From Citrobacter sp. On2M (GTDB taxonomy: Bacteria; Pseudomonadota; Gammaproteobacteria; Enterobacterales; Enterobacteriaceae), in contig NZ_WPCV01000004.1 of NCBI RefSeq assembly GCF_018035235.1, positions 806,001-870,000 on the forward strand: a DNA stretch of 64,000 bases, given 5' to 3'. Below the pieces are notes generated by a model. It had not been told where the DNA came from, ran no database searches, and worked only from the letters and a program-made list of their open reading frames with translations. A program made the translations under genes and the position numbers. Positions 39,587 to 48,692 of the stretch are shown here, one piece after another (position 1 is the stretch's first letter; each line of letters begins with the position of its first letter).

Positions 39587-40954
39587 ATGAATACGCGTAC
39601 CCTTGATACTGAAAATAAAAATGCGGTTTATCGTAAAGTGACCCGACGGCTGATCCCGTTTTTAATCCTGTGTTATTTCTTCGCCTATCTCGATCGGGTG
39701 AACGTGGGTTTTGCCAAACTCCATATGCAGGATGCGTTGAATCTCAGCGATACGGTTTATGGGATCGGTGCTGGTATCTTCTTTATCGGTTACTTTCTTT
39801 TTGAAGTGCCGAGTAACCTGCTAATGCAGCGTTTTGGTCCCCGTTTCTGGATTGCACGCATCATGGCAAGCTGGGCAGTTTTATCAGCATTGACGATGTT
39901 TGTTACCACACCAACCCAGTTTTACATTGTACGTTTTTTACTTGGTATCGCAGAGGCCGGTTTCTTTCCGGGGATTGTTTATTATTTAACGCTGTGGTTC
40001 CCTTCCTGGCGTTCAGCGCGCACGCTGGGGCTGTTTATTCTGGTGACGCCGCTGTCGACCATTATCGGCAGCCCGTTGTCAGGGCTAATCCTGAAAATGT
40101 TCGAAGGTGTTGGTCAACTGCACAACTGGCAATGGTTGTTCCTGGTGGAAGCAATCCCGTCATTCCTACTGGCCTTCGTCGTGCTGCGTTATCTCGATAA
40201 TGACGTGAAATCGGCCAAATGGTTATCGGATGATGAGAAAGCGCTGATTGAGCAAGATCTGCATAAAGATCAGCTTGATAAAGTCGCAGCCAACGCCGGA
40301 ATGCCGCAGCACAGCCTGTCTGCGATGTTCCGTAACCGCTTCGTCTGGTTGCTGGCGCTGATTTTCTTCAGTTTTAACATTGGCTATTACGGTATTAACT
40401 TCTGGCTGCCATCGATTATTAAAAGCTCCGGCGTACAGGACGATTTTGCTATCGGCCTACTGGCGGCGGTACCCTATATTTTCGGTGCGGCCTGCATGTT
40501 GTGGAACAGCCGTCACTCTGATCTGAAGCAGGAGCGTCGCTGGCACATAGCTATTCCGGCGATTATCGGTGCGATTGGTCTGACATTTAGCGCCCTGAAT
40601 GAAGGCTCCACGTTCTGGATGATGGCATGGATTTGTGTCGCCATGTCCGGCACGTTATCCCTAATCCCAACCTATATCAGCCTTCCGGGGACGTTACTTT
40701 CTGGTACGGCAGCGGCTGCTGGTATCGCATTAGTCAATTCGATTGGTAATCTAGCCGGATTCTTTGGTCCAACCGTTCTCGGCTGGCTGAAAGACACCAC
40801 CGGCAGCACCAGTAGCGGACTGTATATTCTGGCGGGCTTCCTTGTACTCTGCGCGCCGCTGATTTTCCTCATTCCCGGACGCTTGGTTAATCCCCGCGAC
40901 CGCAAAAAAACACCAGCAGAAAACAGTGTATTAACGAAAAGAGGTCATATATGA
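39587..40954 (+). CDS. MFS sugar-acid transporter
   Basis: A 455-residue, twelve-helix permease of the anion:cation symporter (GudP/DgoT/phthalate) branch of the major facilitator family. The N-terminal RLIPFLILCYFFAYLDRVNVGFAKLHMQ and the GIAEAGFFPGIVYYLTLWFP motif in helix 4 to 5 are diagnostic. It most likely imports the aldonate consumed by the operon. Overlaps the dehydratase gene by 4 bases. Confidence 0.87.
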   Translation: MNTRTLDTENKNAVYRKVTRRLIPFLILCYFFAYLDRVNVGFAKLHMQDALNLSDTVYGIGAGIFFIGYFLFEVPSNLLMQRFGPRFWIARIMASWAVLSALTMFVTTPTQFYIVRFLLGIAEAGFFPGIVYYLTLWFPSWRSARTLGLFILVTPLSTIIGSPLSGLILKMFEGVGQLHNWQWLFLVEAIPSFLLAFVVLRYLDNDVKSAKWLSDDEKALIEQDLHKDQLDKVAANAGMPQHSLSAMFRNRFVWLLALIFFSFNIGYYGINFWLPSIIKSSGVQDDFAIGLLAAVPYIFGAACMLWNSRHSDLKQERRWHIAIPAIIGAIGLTFSALNEGSTFWMMAWICVAMSGTLSLIPTYISLPGTLLSGTAAAAGIALVNSIGNLAGFFGPTVLGWLKDTTGSTSSGLYILAGFLVLCAPLIFLIPGRLVNPRDRKKTPAENSVLTKRGHI

Positions 40955-42663
40955 GCAGTTGTGGCAGCGGATGCGCAGGTTGTGGTGGCGAGCACTTCAA
41001 CCCGATCCTCAGCGGTGATGATGGCGCTTTAAAACGCGCCTTGTATAAATCAATGGGCCATACAGACGAACAGTTGCATCGCCCGGTGATTGCCGTCGTC
41101 AACAGCTATACCAATGCGACAGCGGGACATGCCAATCTGAATGAACTGACTGCGCATGTGCTGAAAGGCATCGATGAGGCTGGTGGCGTGGGGATGGTGT
41201 TTGGCACTATCGCTCCATGCGATGGGATTGCTGAAGGGCATCTGGGTATGCGCTATATTCTGGCGGCCCGCGAAATTATCGCCAGTTCGATCGAAGTGAT
41301 GATGCGCGCTCACCGCTTCGACGGCATGGTGCTGTTGGGGTCGTGCGATAAAATCGTGCCCGCTATGCTGATGGCGGCAGCACGTCTCGATATCCCGGCT
41401 ATTTTAGTAAATGGCGGGCCAATGTATCCCGCAGAATACAAAGGTAAACACTGGGACGGCAATATCGTCACCGAGGCTATTGGCTGGAAACGTCGTGGCG
41501 AAATTGATGACGCTGAATTCCGCCATATTGAAGATATTGCTGAGCCGGGCCACGGTTCCTGCACGATGTACGGTACAGCCAACACGATGTGTTGTATTGC
41601 GGAAGTATTAGGCATGAGCCTGCCAGGGAGCAGTATGCTGCCTGCGATTTCACATGAACGACGAGATTGTGCTTATGCGACTGGGGTAACGGCTGTTGAT
41701 CTGGTTAAGCGTGGCGTGAACGCCCGACAAATTATTACGCGCGAATCGATCCGCAATGCGATGACTTATCTGCTGGCAACGGGAGGTTCCACTAACGCTA
41801 TTTTGCATCTACAGGCTATTTATTATGAAGCCGAGTTGGGACATCTGCCCTTGGCTGAATTTGATGCTCTCAGTCACCAGGTACCGCTGGTCGCCTCGCT
41901 CTATCCGGCGTCGGAGTATGACATGATCGATTTCTGGGAAGCGGGCGGTGTCGCGGCAGTGGAAAAAGAGATCGCCAATTTACTGGATCTCAGTTGCCTG
42001 ACGGTCAACGGGCAAACAAAAGGTGAATGGCTACGGGGTGTTCCCAATTCCCGCCGCCCGGAAGTTATCCATACACTGGCTATCCCGGTACGCAATGAGT
42101 CGGGGGTTGCTGTGTTACATGGCAATCTGTCACCAATGGGGTGTGTCGTGAAGCCAGCTGCAGTGCCGGACCATTTGATGGTCTTTACCGGACCTGCTGT
42201 GGTATTTAACAGCGAAGATGAGGCCGTGGAATCGATTCTCTCCGGTGATATTCAGCCGGGAAGCGTACTGGTGCTGCGCTACGAAGGACCAAAAGGCGGA
42301 CCGGGTATGCCAGAGATGTATAAGCCAATGAAATTCCTCGAAGGAATGAAGCTGTCAGACTCCTGTGCGCTGATTACTGATGGACGTTTTTCCGGCTCGA
42401 ATCGTGGGCTGTTTGTTGGGCATATTTCGCCAGAAGCCAGCGATGGTGGTGTTCTGGCGCTGGTCGAAAGCGGGGATTCGATCAGCATTAATATTCCTCA
42501 GCGGACATTAATGTTGAATGTGGAAGAGAGGGTCTTGAACGAACGTCAGCAACACTGCCAACTGGTCCATAAAGACGTTCCACGTGGGTTCTTACGTTTG
42601 TATCGTCGCTGGGCGCTACCGGCTGCGCAGGGGGCTGTATTGGCGGATAGGGGAGATTTGTAA
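40951..42663 (+). CDS. IlvD/Edd-family sugar-acid dehydratase
   Basis: A 570-residue iron-sulfur dehydratase that removes water from an aldonate to give the 2-keto-3-deoxy acid. Cluster cysteines are in APCDGIAEGH, LLGSCDKIVPAMLM and PGHGSCTMYGTANTM; the C-terminal DGRFSGSNRGLFVGHISPEA is typical. The N-terminus is unusually Cys-rich (SSCGSGCAGCGG), which may be a metal-binding extension. The family covers D-xylonate, L-arabonate, gluconate and galactonate enzymes, so the exact substrate is open. The 3' end abuts the aldolase start. Confidence 0.85.
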   Translation: MSSCGSGCAGCGGEHFNPILSGDDGALKRALYKSMGHTDEQLHRPVIAVVNSYTNATAGHANLNELTAHVLKGIDEAGGVGMVFGTIAPCDGIAEGHLGMRYILAAREIIASSIEVMMRAHRFDGMVLLGSCDKIVPAMLMAAARLDIPAILVNGGPMYPAEYKGKHWDGNIVTEAIGWKRRGEIDDAEFRHIEDIAEPGHGSCTMYGTANTMCCIAEVLGMSLPGSSMLPAISHERRDCAYATGVTAVDLVKRGVNARQIITRESIRNAMTYLLATGGSTNAILHLQAIYYEAELGHLPLAEFDALSHQVPLVASLYPASEYDMIDFWEAGGVAAVEKEIANLLDLSCLTVNGQTKGEWLRGVPNSRRPEVIHTLAIPVRNESGVAVLHGNLSPMGCVVKPAAVPDHLMVFTGPAVVFNSEDEAVESILSGDIQPGSVLVLRYEGPKGGPGMPEMYKPMKFLEGMKLSDSCALITDGRFSGSNRGLFVGHISPEASDGGVLALVESGDSISINIPQRTLMLNVEERVLNERQQHCQLVHKDVPRGFLRLYRRWALPAAQGAVLADRGDL

Positions 42664-43574
42664 TGATTACGGTTGCGCGCATCCGAGGGGTTAATCCCAT
42701 TGTTGCTCTGCCGTTTACACCGCAGGGTGACGTGGATTTTACGAGCTTTCGTCGTTTGTTGGCGCATCTTTCTGGCATCGGTGTTAATGGGCTCACACTG
42801 TTTGGCATTGCCAGTGAATTTCCGAAACTTGACGATAATGAACGTCAGCAACTGGCGGAAGTCTTTGTTGCTGAGTTAGCGGATAAAGGCATATTTCGCG
42901 CACTGTCGATCACCGACCATAGCACAGAAGTGGCCGTTCGCCGTGCGCGGCGCTACCAGAGTATGGGCGCTGATGCGCTAATGTTGTTGCCGCCTTTTTT
43001 CCTACAGCCATCGCTTGCCGCAGTGCAGGCGCATATTGCCGCGGTACTGGAAGCGGTCACTATTCCGGTGATGGTGCAGTACGCGCCAGGAGAAACGGGG
43101 TTCCCGGTTACACCTGCGCAATTGGCTGAGGTGGCAAAACGTTACCCACATGCGGTGTTCAAGATTGAATGTAATCCGCCGGTGAACTATACGCGTGAAT
43201 TTCTGCAGCAGGCGCCAGACGCGCATGTGCTAAACGGTTATGCCGGTTTGTATATGCTGCAAATGCTGGAGTCGGGAGGAAAAGGGGTGATGCCTGGCTG
43301 CTCGTTTAGCGAAATTTATGTGCAAATCTATCGTCACTGGTTGGTAGGTGAGCATCAGCAAGCGACGCAGTTACATGAGACGCTGTTACCGTATATACAA
43401 CGCTGGATGCAGCACTGCGAATATATCATTCAGGTAGAAAAAACAATCTTACAGCGCAGGGGGATCATTACGGCTGATTACTGTCGCAAACCTGGCTGGT
43501 CATTGACGCAGGAGGATATCACTGCTATCGATCGTTTTATTTCACAATTTAGTTTGTCGGTCTGCACTGGCTAA
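42663..43574 (+). CDS. DHDPS/NAL-family aldolase
   Basis: A 303-residue class I aldolase of the dihydrodipicolinate synthase superfamily. TLFGIASEFPKLDDNER corresponds to the substrate-binding GxxGE loop region, Tyr lies in VMVQYAPGE and the Schiff-base Lys in HAVFKIECNPP. Such enzymes cleave unphosphorylated 2-keto-3-deoxy sugar acids to pyruvate and an aldehyde. Its presence next to a kinase and a KDPGal-type aldolase gives the operon two possible cleavage routes. Last gene of the operon. Confidence 0.82.
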   Translation: MITVARIRGVNPIVALPFTPQGDVDFTSFRRLLAHLSGIGVNGLTLFGIASEFPKLDDNERQQLAEVFVAELADKGIFRALSITDHSTEVAVRRARRYQSMGADALMLLPPFFLQPSLAAVQAHIAAVLEAVTIPVMVQYAPGETGFPVTPAQLAEVAKRYPHAVFKIECNPPVNYTREFLQQAPDAHVLNGYAGLYMLQMLESGGKGVMPGCSFSEIYVQIYRHWLVGEHQQATQLHETLLPYIQRWMQHCEYIIQVEKTILQRRGIITADYCRKPGWSLTQEDITAIDRFISQFSLSVCTG

Positions 43575-43586
43575 CAATTCAACAGC

Positions 43587-43621
43587 CGCGCATCTGAACA
43601 GCCACGCCGAACAGATGCGCG
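43587..43621 (+). terminator. Hairpin ending the sugar-acid operon
   Basis: CGCGCATCTG and CAGATGCGCG form a perfect 10-bp stem 13 bases after the last stop. There is no T-run, so it may protect the 3' end or terminate with Rho. The rest of the 267-base gap shows no gene and contains the promoter of the next gene. Confidence 0.6.
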
Positions 43622-43841
43622 ATTCCTCAGTAACGTATGGCTCCTTTCTCTTTTGTCAGCATGAATACATCACTTTTTTGTTAATTTGTTGTTAATTTTG
43701 ATGGTTTATTCCAGTTTTTTCGGGAATGTGATGTGCGATCATTTTTAACAATTACGTGACAAAATCACTATACATATAACTTAATATCTTTTATACATTA
43801 ATTGTTCAACCCTGCGACTATTCCACAAAAGAGAAAGCTAT

Positions 43842-45323
43842 ATGGAACAGACACCTGATAAGAAAAACGATAATTTTCAGAAAGATGGCAAAGAACAATT
43901 CAATCGCTCGATAGGTCTTATTTCAAACTTTGCGTTGGGTTTTACCTATCTGTCGCCGCTTACCGCTGTCTATTCGCTGTTTGCGCTGGCCGTAACGCTG
44001 GCGGGGCCGCCGGCAGTATGGTGGATTTTAATCGTTGCATGTGGACAACTTTTAGTGGCATTGGTGTTTGGTGAGGTCGCTTCCCAGTATCCCATAACCG
44101 GCGGGCTTTATCCTTGGGCCAGGAGGTTATGGGGCAAGAAATATGCGTGGATCGCCGCCTGGATTTACCTGTGGGCGCTGGTGGTCACCATTACGTCAAT
44201 CGCGGAATATACATCAACGTTTGTAGAGTCGCTCTTTCACTATGGTCAGACGCCAGCCACGATGCTGCTGACGTCCGTTTTACTGCTGCTTTTGATGATG
44301 GCTGTTAATATGTCCGGGACTAAAAATCTGGCCCGGGTCGCAAAAATTGGCTTCTGGTGTGAAATTGTCAGCGTGATTGCGCTGGGGATTTATCTGTTGA
44401 TTTTCCACCGTTCGCAGCCGTTCTCGGTCATCTTCGATTCGATGGGGGTGCTGGCTCATGATGGCAGCTATTCAACTGCATTTATGTCTGCCGCGCTGAT
44501 GGGGCTGTTCATGTTCTTTGGCTTTGAGGCCTGTGGTAATGTTGCGGAAGAGGTACAAAATCCAAGTAAAAAGATCCCTGTTGCGATGATTCTAAGCATC
44601 GTATTTGGCGCGATTTCCGCGATTATTTCCGTTATGGGTTACCTGCTGGCTTCGCCAAATCTGATAAGTATCGTCAATGGCAAAACGTCCGACCCGATCC
44701 CGACCATCCTGAATGAAGCACTTGGTGAAACCGGTGCAACTGTCTTTATCATTGTTGCGATTGTGGCGATGCTGTCGTGCATTCTGTCTCTGCAGGCTGC
44801 GTTAAGCCGTCTTATCTTTTCCTTCTCCCGCGACAAAATGCTGCCGGGCAGTGAATGGATGTCAAAAATATCTAAAAATGGTGTTCCGGATAATGCCATG
44901 GTCGTTAGCTGTCTGCTGCCCGTCATCATCTGTGTTTGGGTTTATTTCCAGCCAGACAACCTGTCGCGTATTACCGCATTTGCCGTTATCGGGATTTACA
45001 TCTCGTTCCAGATGGTAGTGCTTGCCGCGCTACGCCAGCGTCTCAAAGGCTGGAAACCGGCTGGAGAGTGGACTATTGGCGGTTGGGGCGTGATTGTGAA
45101 TGTGCTGGCGCTGGCCTATGGATTGTGCGGGATTTGGTTGCTGGCACAACCGGCAGACAGCAGCGACTTCATCGATCGTTGGACGGTACTGTTCGGCCTG
45201 GCGATTGTTGTTGGCTCTGGTCTTATCTATATGTTCCTGACACGACCTTTCGGACGATCTGCGGCACCGGAAAACGACGCCATTGCTTATGCTAACAAAC
45301 TCAATGTGGGGCAGGATAATTAA
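43842..45323 (+). CDS. APC-family amino acid/amine permease
   Basis: A 493-residue permease with about twelve membrane segments. The N-terminal SIGLISNFALGFTYLSPLTAVYSLFALA and the conserved GFEACGNVAEEVQNPSKKIPVAMI place it in the amino acid-polyamine-choline superfamily, AAT/ACT-like branch. A soluble acidic N-terminus (about 25 residues) precedes the first helix. Given the polyamine genes that follow, putrescine, GABA or a related amine is a reasonable substrate, but this is inference. Confidence 0.78.
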   Translation: MEQTPDKKNDNFQKDGKEQFNRSIGLISNFALGFTYLSPLTAVYSLFALAVTLAGPPAVWWILIVACGQLLVALVFGEVASQYPITGGLYPWARRLWGKKYAWIAAWIYLWALVVTITSIAEYTSTFVESLFHYGQTPATMLLTSVLLLLLMMAVNMSGTKNLARVAKIGFWCEIVSVIALGIYLLIFHRSQPFSVIFDSMGVLAHDGSYSTAFMSAALMGLFMFFGFEACGNVAEEVQNPSKKIPVAMILSIVFGAISAIISVMGYLLASPNLISIVNGKTSDPIPTILNEALGETGATVFIIVAIVAMLSCILSLQAALSRLIFSFSRDKMLPGSEWMSKISKNGVPDNAMVVSCLLPVIICVWVYFQPDNLSRITAFAVIGIYISFQMVVLAALRQRLKGWKPAGEWTIGGWGVIVNVLALAYGLCGIWLLAQPADSSDFIDRWTVLFGLAIVVGSGLIYMFLTRPFGRSAAPENDAIAYANKLNVGQDN

Positions 45324-45351
45324 AACTAAGGGCCCTCGGGCCCTTAGTTTT
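45322..45351. terminator. Strong bidirectional terminator
   Basis: AAAACTAAGGGCCC and GGGCCCTTAGTTTT flank a three-base loop. It ends the permease gene on the plus strand and overlaps the last codons of the cache protein on the minus strand. Confidence 0.9.
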
Positions 45352-46042
45352 GATAGTGATAAAGGATAAAGTAGTCGCTCTGGTAAACCACGGTGCTGTG
45401 CGTGGGGGACAGCAATTCCCCCACGCGAAAACGCGGCCAACTGGAGAAGATAATCCGGTTTTCCAGATTGGTCAGAATGACATAGTCAGGGTGGGGACAG
45501 GAAAGCAGTTCGGCTTCAATCTGACTGACCAGCAGATCGACGGCGGCGACGCCAAGAAACTGCTCATTGTAATAGACCGGCACCGCCGAGGTCAGGGTGT
45601 AAGAGATATTGCAGATATAGTCGACGTAGGGGCCGTGGATATACGCTTTTCCCTCCGGAGGTGAGTGCTTAAACCACTCGAAGGTTCTGAAATCCAGTCG
45701 TTGCTGCGTGGCCTGATCTAAATCGAGATGGGCCTGGCTCAAGCCATTATCTTTCTTATACCACCATTCCAGCAGCCAATACTCTTTTGCGGTTGCGGTG
45801 CTCTCAATATGGCTGGCGAACCCGGCCCCTGAGCAGTAATGGTTGTCACTGAGGGTGCGTTTGATGTGCTGCTGAACGGTCGATCTCACCGACGGATCGA
45901 GAACTACTTCTGCGGAGGCCTTTTGCACCCCAGAAATAGCCTCATGGATGCTCCTCGCCAGCGCAACGGTAGACTCTACGGTAGAGGCGGTAATATCATC
46001 AATCTTACGAATTAATGCGCTTAAAGATGTCGAAGAGCTCAT
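45344..46042 (-). CDS. Cache-domain sensory protein
   Basis: A 232-residue protein with a PDC/cache-type ligand-binding domain: the helical start is followed by LEWWYKKDNGLSQAHLDLD, FEWFKHSPPEGKAYIHGPYVDYICNISYTLTSAVPVYYNEQFLGVAAVDL, the layout of amine- and amino-acid-sensing cache domains. There is no signal peptide or membrane segment, so it is probably cytoplasmic. The ATG at 46042 is preferred over an upstream GTG (46060) that lacks a ribosome-binding site. It follows the GntR gene by 24 bases and may modulate it or act as a ligand-binding partner. Confidence 0.7.
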   Translation of the reverse strand: MSSSTSLSALIRKIDDITASTVESTVALARSIHEAISGVQKASAEVVLDPSVRSTVQQHIKRTLSDNHYCSGAGFASHIESTATAKEYWLLEWWYKKDNGLSQAHLDLDQATQQRLDFRTFEWFKHSPPEGKAYIHGPYVDYICNISYTLTSAVPVYYNEQFLGVAAVDLLVSQIEAELLSCPHPDYVILTNLENRIIFSSWPRFRVGELLSPTHSTVVYQSDYFILYHYQN

Positions 46043-46066
46043 TGTCTGTTCTGCCTTCACTGATTG

Positions 46067-46792
46067 TCAGTTCGCGTTATATTTCAACTTTTTTTCAATA
46101 AGGTAATAGGTAAACGTGTCGATGATCCTCGTGGCAAGCTGCACCGATTCCGCCTCGTTGTGAGCCGCTAACGCATCCGCCAGCGCTGAATAAAGCGCGA
46201 TAATCTCCGCATGAACGCTGTCTATGCGATAGAGTATCGCCACCAACGATGCCCATTCTGCCTGCACCTGTAGTTCCTGGTTGGCCAGCCGCGCGGAATG
46301 CGAACTGGCGGCTATCGCCAGCAGGCAACGCATATCTGCCTGGGTCATTAGTTCAGGTGAATTTGCCTTTCTGAGCACCTCAACAAACTCGCGAAATTTG
46401 GCGATGTCCGCGCTGGTCATTCGTCTGGAAGCCAGCCTTGCGCTATGGCTAATGATGGCACAATGCATTTCACCCAGATCAGAAAGATAATCTGTGCTTA
46501 TCGCTTTGAACGGATGCAGAGCGTTGTTTTTGCTATCAATTTTTTCGCAAACGAAGCTCCCGCCATTACGACCACGAACCGTATAGATTAGATTATTAGC
46601 CCGAAGCGTATTGAGCGCTTCTCTGATGGTAATATGTGAGACGCCCATCATCTTTGCCAAATCAGTTTCGTTGGGAAGTTGTTCCTTTGGCTCCAGCAAC
46701 CCGGTGATAATAGCGTTTGAAAGGCGTTGCACTATCTGGTCCGAACGACTGACCTGCCCGATAGGCGCAAATATGACCGCGTGAGTAATCAT
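46067..46792 (-). CDS. GntR-family regulator with FCD domain
   Basis: A 241-residue regulator: DNA-binding domain at about 12-80 (SNAIITGLLEPKEQLPNETDLAKMMGVSHITIREALNTLRANNLIY) and an FCD effector domain with the helical bundle typical of the family. The frame is open ten codons upstream from a TTG, but ATG at 46792 gives a normal N-terminus. It is co-directional with the cache gene and divergent from the aldehyde dehydrogenase. Likely controls the polyamine/amine genes on either side. Confidence 0.78.
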   Translation of the reverse strand: MITHAVIFAPIGQVSRSDQIVQRLSNAIITGLLEPKEQLPNETDLAKMMGVSHITIREALNTLRANNLIYTVRGRNGGSFVCEKIDSKNNALHPFKAISTDYLSDLGEMHCAIISHSARLASRRMTSADIAKFREFVEVLRKANSPELMTQADMRCLLAIAASSHSARLANQELQVQAEWASLVAILYRIDSVHAEIIALYSALADALAAHNEAESVQLATRIIDTFTYYLIEKKLKYNAN

Positions 46793-47067
46793 AACTTTTC
46801 TGCACTCAATTCCCTGAAACAACGACCATTTCTAACACATGCCCGCTGGGCAAGGAAGGTAAGAATGGCCGAGTTACTTTACATGCCTGTACGCAACTTC
46901 ACAGCACAAGCGGATGTGTGTCCCGATAACCTCATGATGAGTTGGACATAACGCGTCAGCTCACGATGAAAAGCCTTTTCCTGTAAATGTGAAATCCAAG
47001 TTAAAAATGCGAGCCCTATCATAGTGTCAATGTTGCGTATTTGAAATTTTTTTACAATATATATATT
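46793..47067. other. Divergent intergenic region, no gene seen
   Basis: The 314-base gap between the GntR gene and the aldehyde dehydrogenase holds the two promoters. I see no RNA gene or convincing reading frame in it; its right end is very AT-rich. Confidence 0.5.
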
Positions 47068-47085
47068 ACATAAGATTCTTTATGT
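47068..47085. promoter_or_regulatory. Inverted repeat at the aldehyde dehydrogenase promoter
   Basis: ACATAAGATTCTTTATGT has perfect 6-bp arms and lies 22 bases before the gene, where a bound repressor would block transcription. The regulator is not identified. Confidence 0.45.
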
Positions 47086-47106
47086 ATTAACCGGCAGGAG
47101 AAAGGC

Positions 47107-48534
47107 ATGAAAACCCTGAAGCATTTCATCAATGGGCAATATGTAGCAGGCAGCAGCCAAGATACCTTCGAACTGGTAAGTCCGGTCGACGGCGAAACGT
47201 ACGCATTATCTCCCAACGCTAGTGCGGCAGAGGTGGAGCAGGCCTACTCGGCGGCGGAGGCGGCGTTTAGCATCTGGAGAAAATCGACGCCAGCACAGCG
47301 GCAGAAGGCGCTTTTGTGCCTTGCAGATGAGATAGAGCGAAACGTTGAGCGACTGGTAAACGCGCAGAGCCAGGAAACCGGTCAGCTCCGCCATTTTATT
47401 GAGAAAGAAGAGATCGCGGCATCCTGTGATGCCATCCGCTTTTTTGCCGGCGCGGCGCGCTGTCTTGAAGGGAAGGCAGCAGGAGAATATTCCGCCGGGT
47501 TTACCTCGACTATCCGTCGTGAACCGCTGGGTCTTGTTGGACAAGTGACACCGTGGAACTACCCGTTCATGATGGCAGTATGGAAGATTGCGCCAGCGCT
47601 GGCGGCAGGCAACACGGTCGTGTTAAAGCCAAGCGATACAACGCCAGCCAGCACGCTGCTGTTGGCTGAATTGGCCGCGCCGTTGTTCCCAAGAGGAGCA
47701 TTTAACGTCGTGCTGGGCAAAGCCAATACTGGTTCGCTGGTGGTCTCAAACCCGAAGGCCTCGCTGGTTTCGATTACCGGTTCGGTTCGCGCGGGTCTGC
47801 AGGTTGCTGCCTCTGCAGCGGCGAATCTGACTAAAGCACATCTGGAATTAGGCGGAAAAGCGCCCGCAGTGGTGTTTGCTGATGCGGATATCGACAAAGC
47901 GATTGCGACGATTACCACGGCAGGTTTTTTCAATGCCGGACAGGACTGCACGGCGGCTACGCGTATCCTGGTCGAACAGTCCATCTACGCTGAATTTCTG
48001 GAAAAGCTGATCCAGAAAACGAAGAGTATTAAATTTGGTCCACCAGAGGATCAGGATGCGCTGTACGGCGCATTGAACAGCAGAAACCAGCTCGAGCAGG
48101 TGAAAGGCTTTATTGAGCGTTTACCTGCACATGCAATAGTTGAAACCGGTGGGCGAGCCGGGCCGGGGCCGGGTTTCTATTTTGAGCCGACGATCGTCTC
48201 CGGGTTGCATCAACATGATGAAGCAATACAACATGAATTATTTGGGCCGGTGATGGCTATTCAGTCGTTTTCAACTGATGAAGATGCGTTACTCAAGGCT
48301 AATGATGTGGAGTATGGTCTTGCTGCCAGCGTCTGGACCAGCAACCATGGTCGTGCCCAGCGTTTCAGCATTGCCCTCGATTTTGGCACGGTATGGATTA
48401 ACAATCACATTCCGCTGTGCGCCGAAATGCCGCACGGGGGGTTCAAAAAATCGGGTTACGGAAAAGATCTTTCATCTTATTCACTTGATGAGTATACCCG
48501 AGTGAAACATATTATGTGCGATATCGCTGAATAG
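47107..48534 (+). CDS. NAD-dependent aminoaldehyde dehydrogenase
   Basis: A 475-residue aldehyde dehydrogenase of the gamma-aminobutyraldehyde/betaine aldehyde group. VTPWNYPFMMAVWKIAPALAAGNTVVLKPSD binds NAD, the general base Glu is in HLELGGKAPAVVF, and the catalytic Cys is in GFFNAGQDCTAATRI. Placed before the spermidine dehydrogenase, it should oxidise 4-aminobutanal (released by spermidine cleavage) to GABA. The ribosome-binding site GGCAGGAGAAAGG is strong. Confidence 0.88.
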   Translation: MKTLKHFINGQYVAGSSQDTFELVSPVDGETYALSPNASAAEVEQAYSAAEAAFSIWRKSTPAQRQKALLCLADEIERNVERLVNAQSQETGQLRHFIEKEEIAASCDAIRFFAGAARCLEGKAAGEYSAGFTSTIRREPLGLVGQVTPWNYPFMMAVWKIAPALAAGNTVVLKPSDTTPASTLLLAELAAPLFPRGAFNVVLGKANTGSLVVSNPKASLVSITGSVRAGLQVAASAAANLTKAHLELGGKAPAVVFADADIDKAIATITTAGFFNAGQDCTAATRILVEQSIYAEFLEKLIQKTKSIKFGPPEDQDALYGALNSRNQLEQVKGFIERLPAHAIVETGGRAGPGPGFYFEPTIVSGLHQHDEAIQHELFGPVMAIQSFSTDEDALLKANDVEYGLAASVWTSNHGRAQRFSIALDFGTVWINNHIPLCAEMPHGGFKKSGYGKDLSSYSLDEYTRVKHIMCDIAE

Positions 48535-48692
48535 CGGTTAGCAGGAAGTTCATCAATTATTATGATTCTAAAAAACGGGATGAAGAGTTAAAGCCAGTGA
48601 GGTCGTCGGCTGTATCGCTTTATTAAGATGAAGGGATATATCTCTTATTTGGTCGTATTTAGGGCAGTGTGTAGCAATAAGGAAAAAAGTAA

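Noticed and set aside
43680..43800. CRP sites before the APC permease (TGTGATGTGCGATCAT and CGTGACAAAATCACTA)
   Set aside because: The half-site spacing is seven or five bases and not six, so neither fits the CRP consensus well enough.
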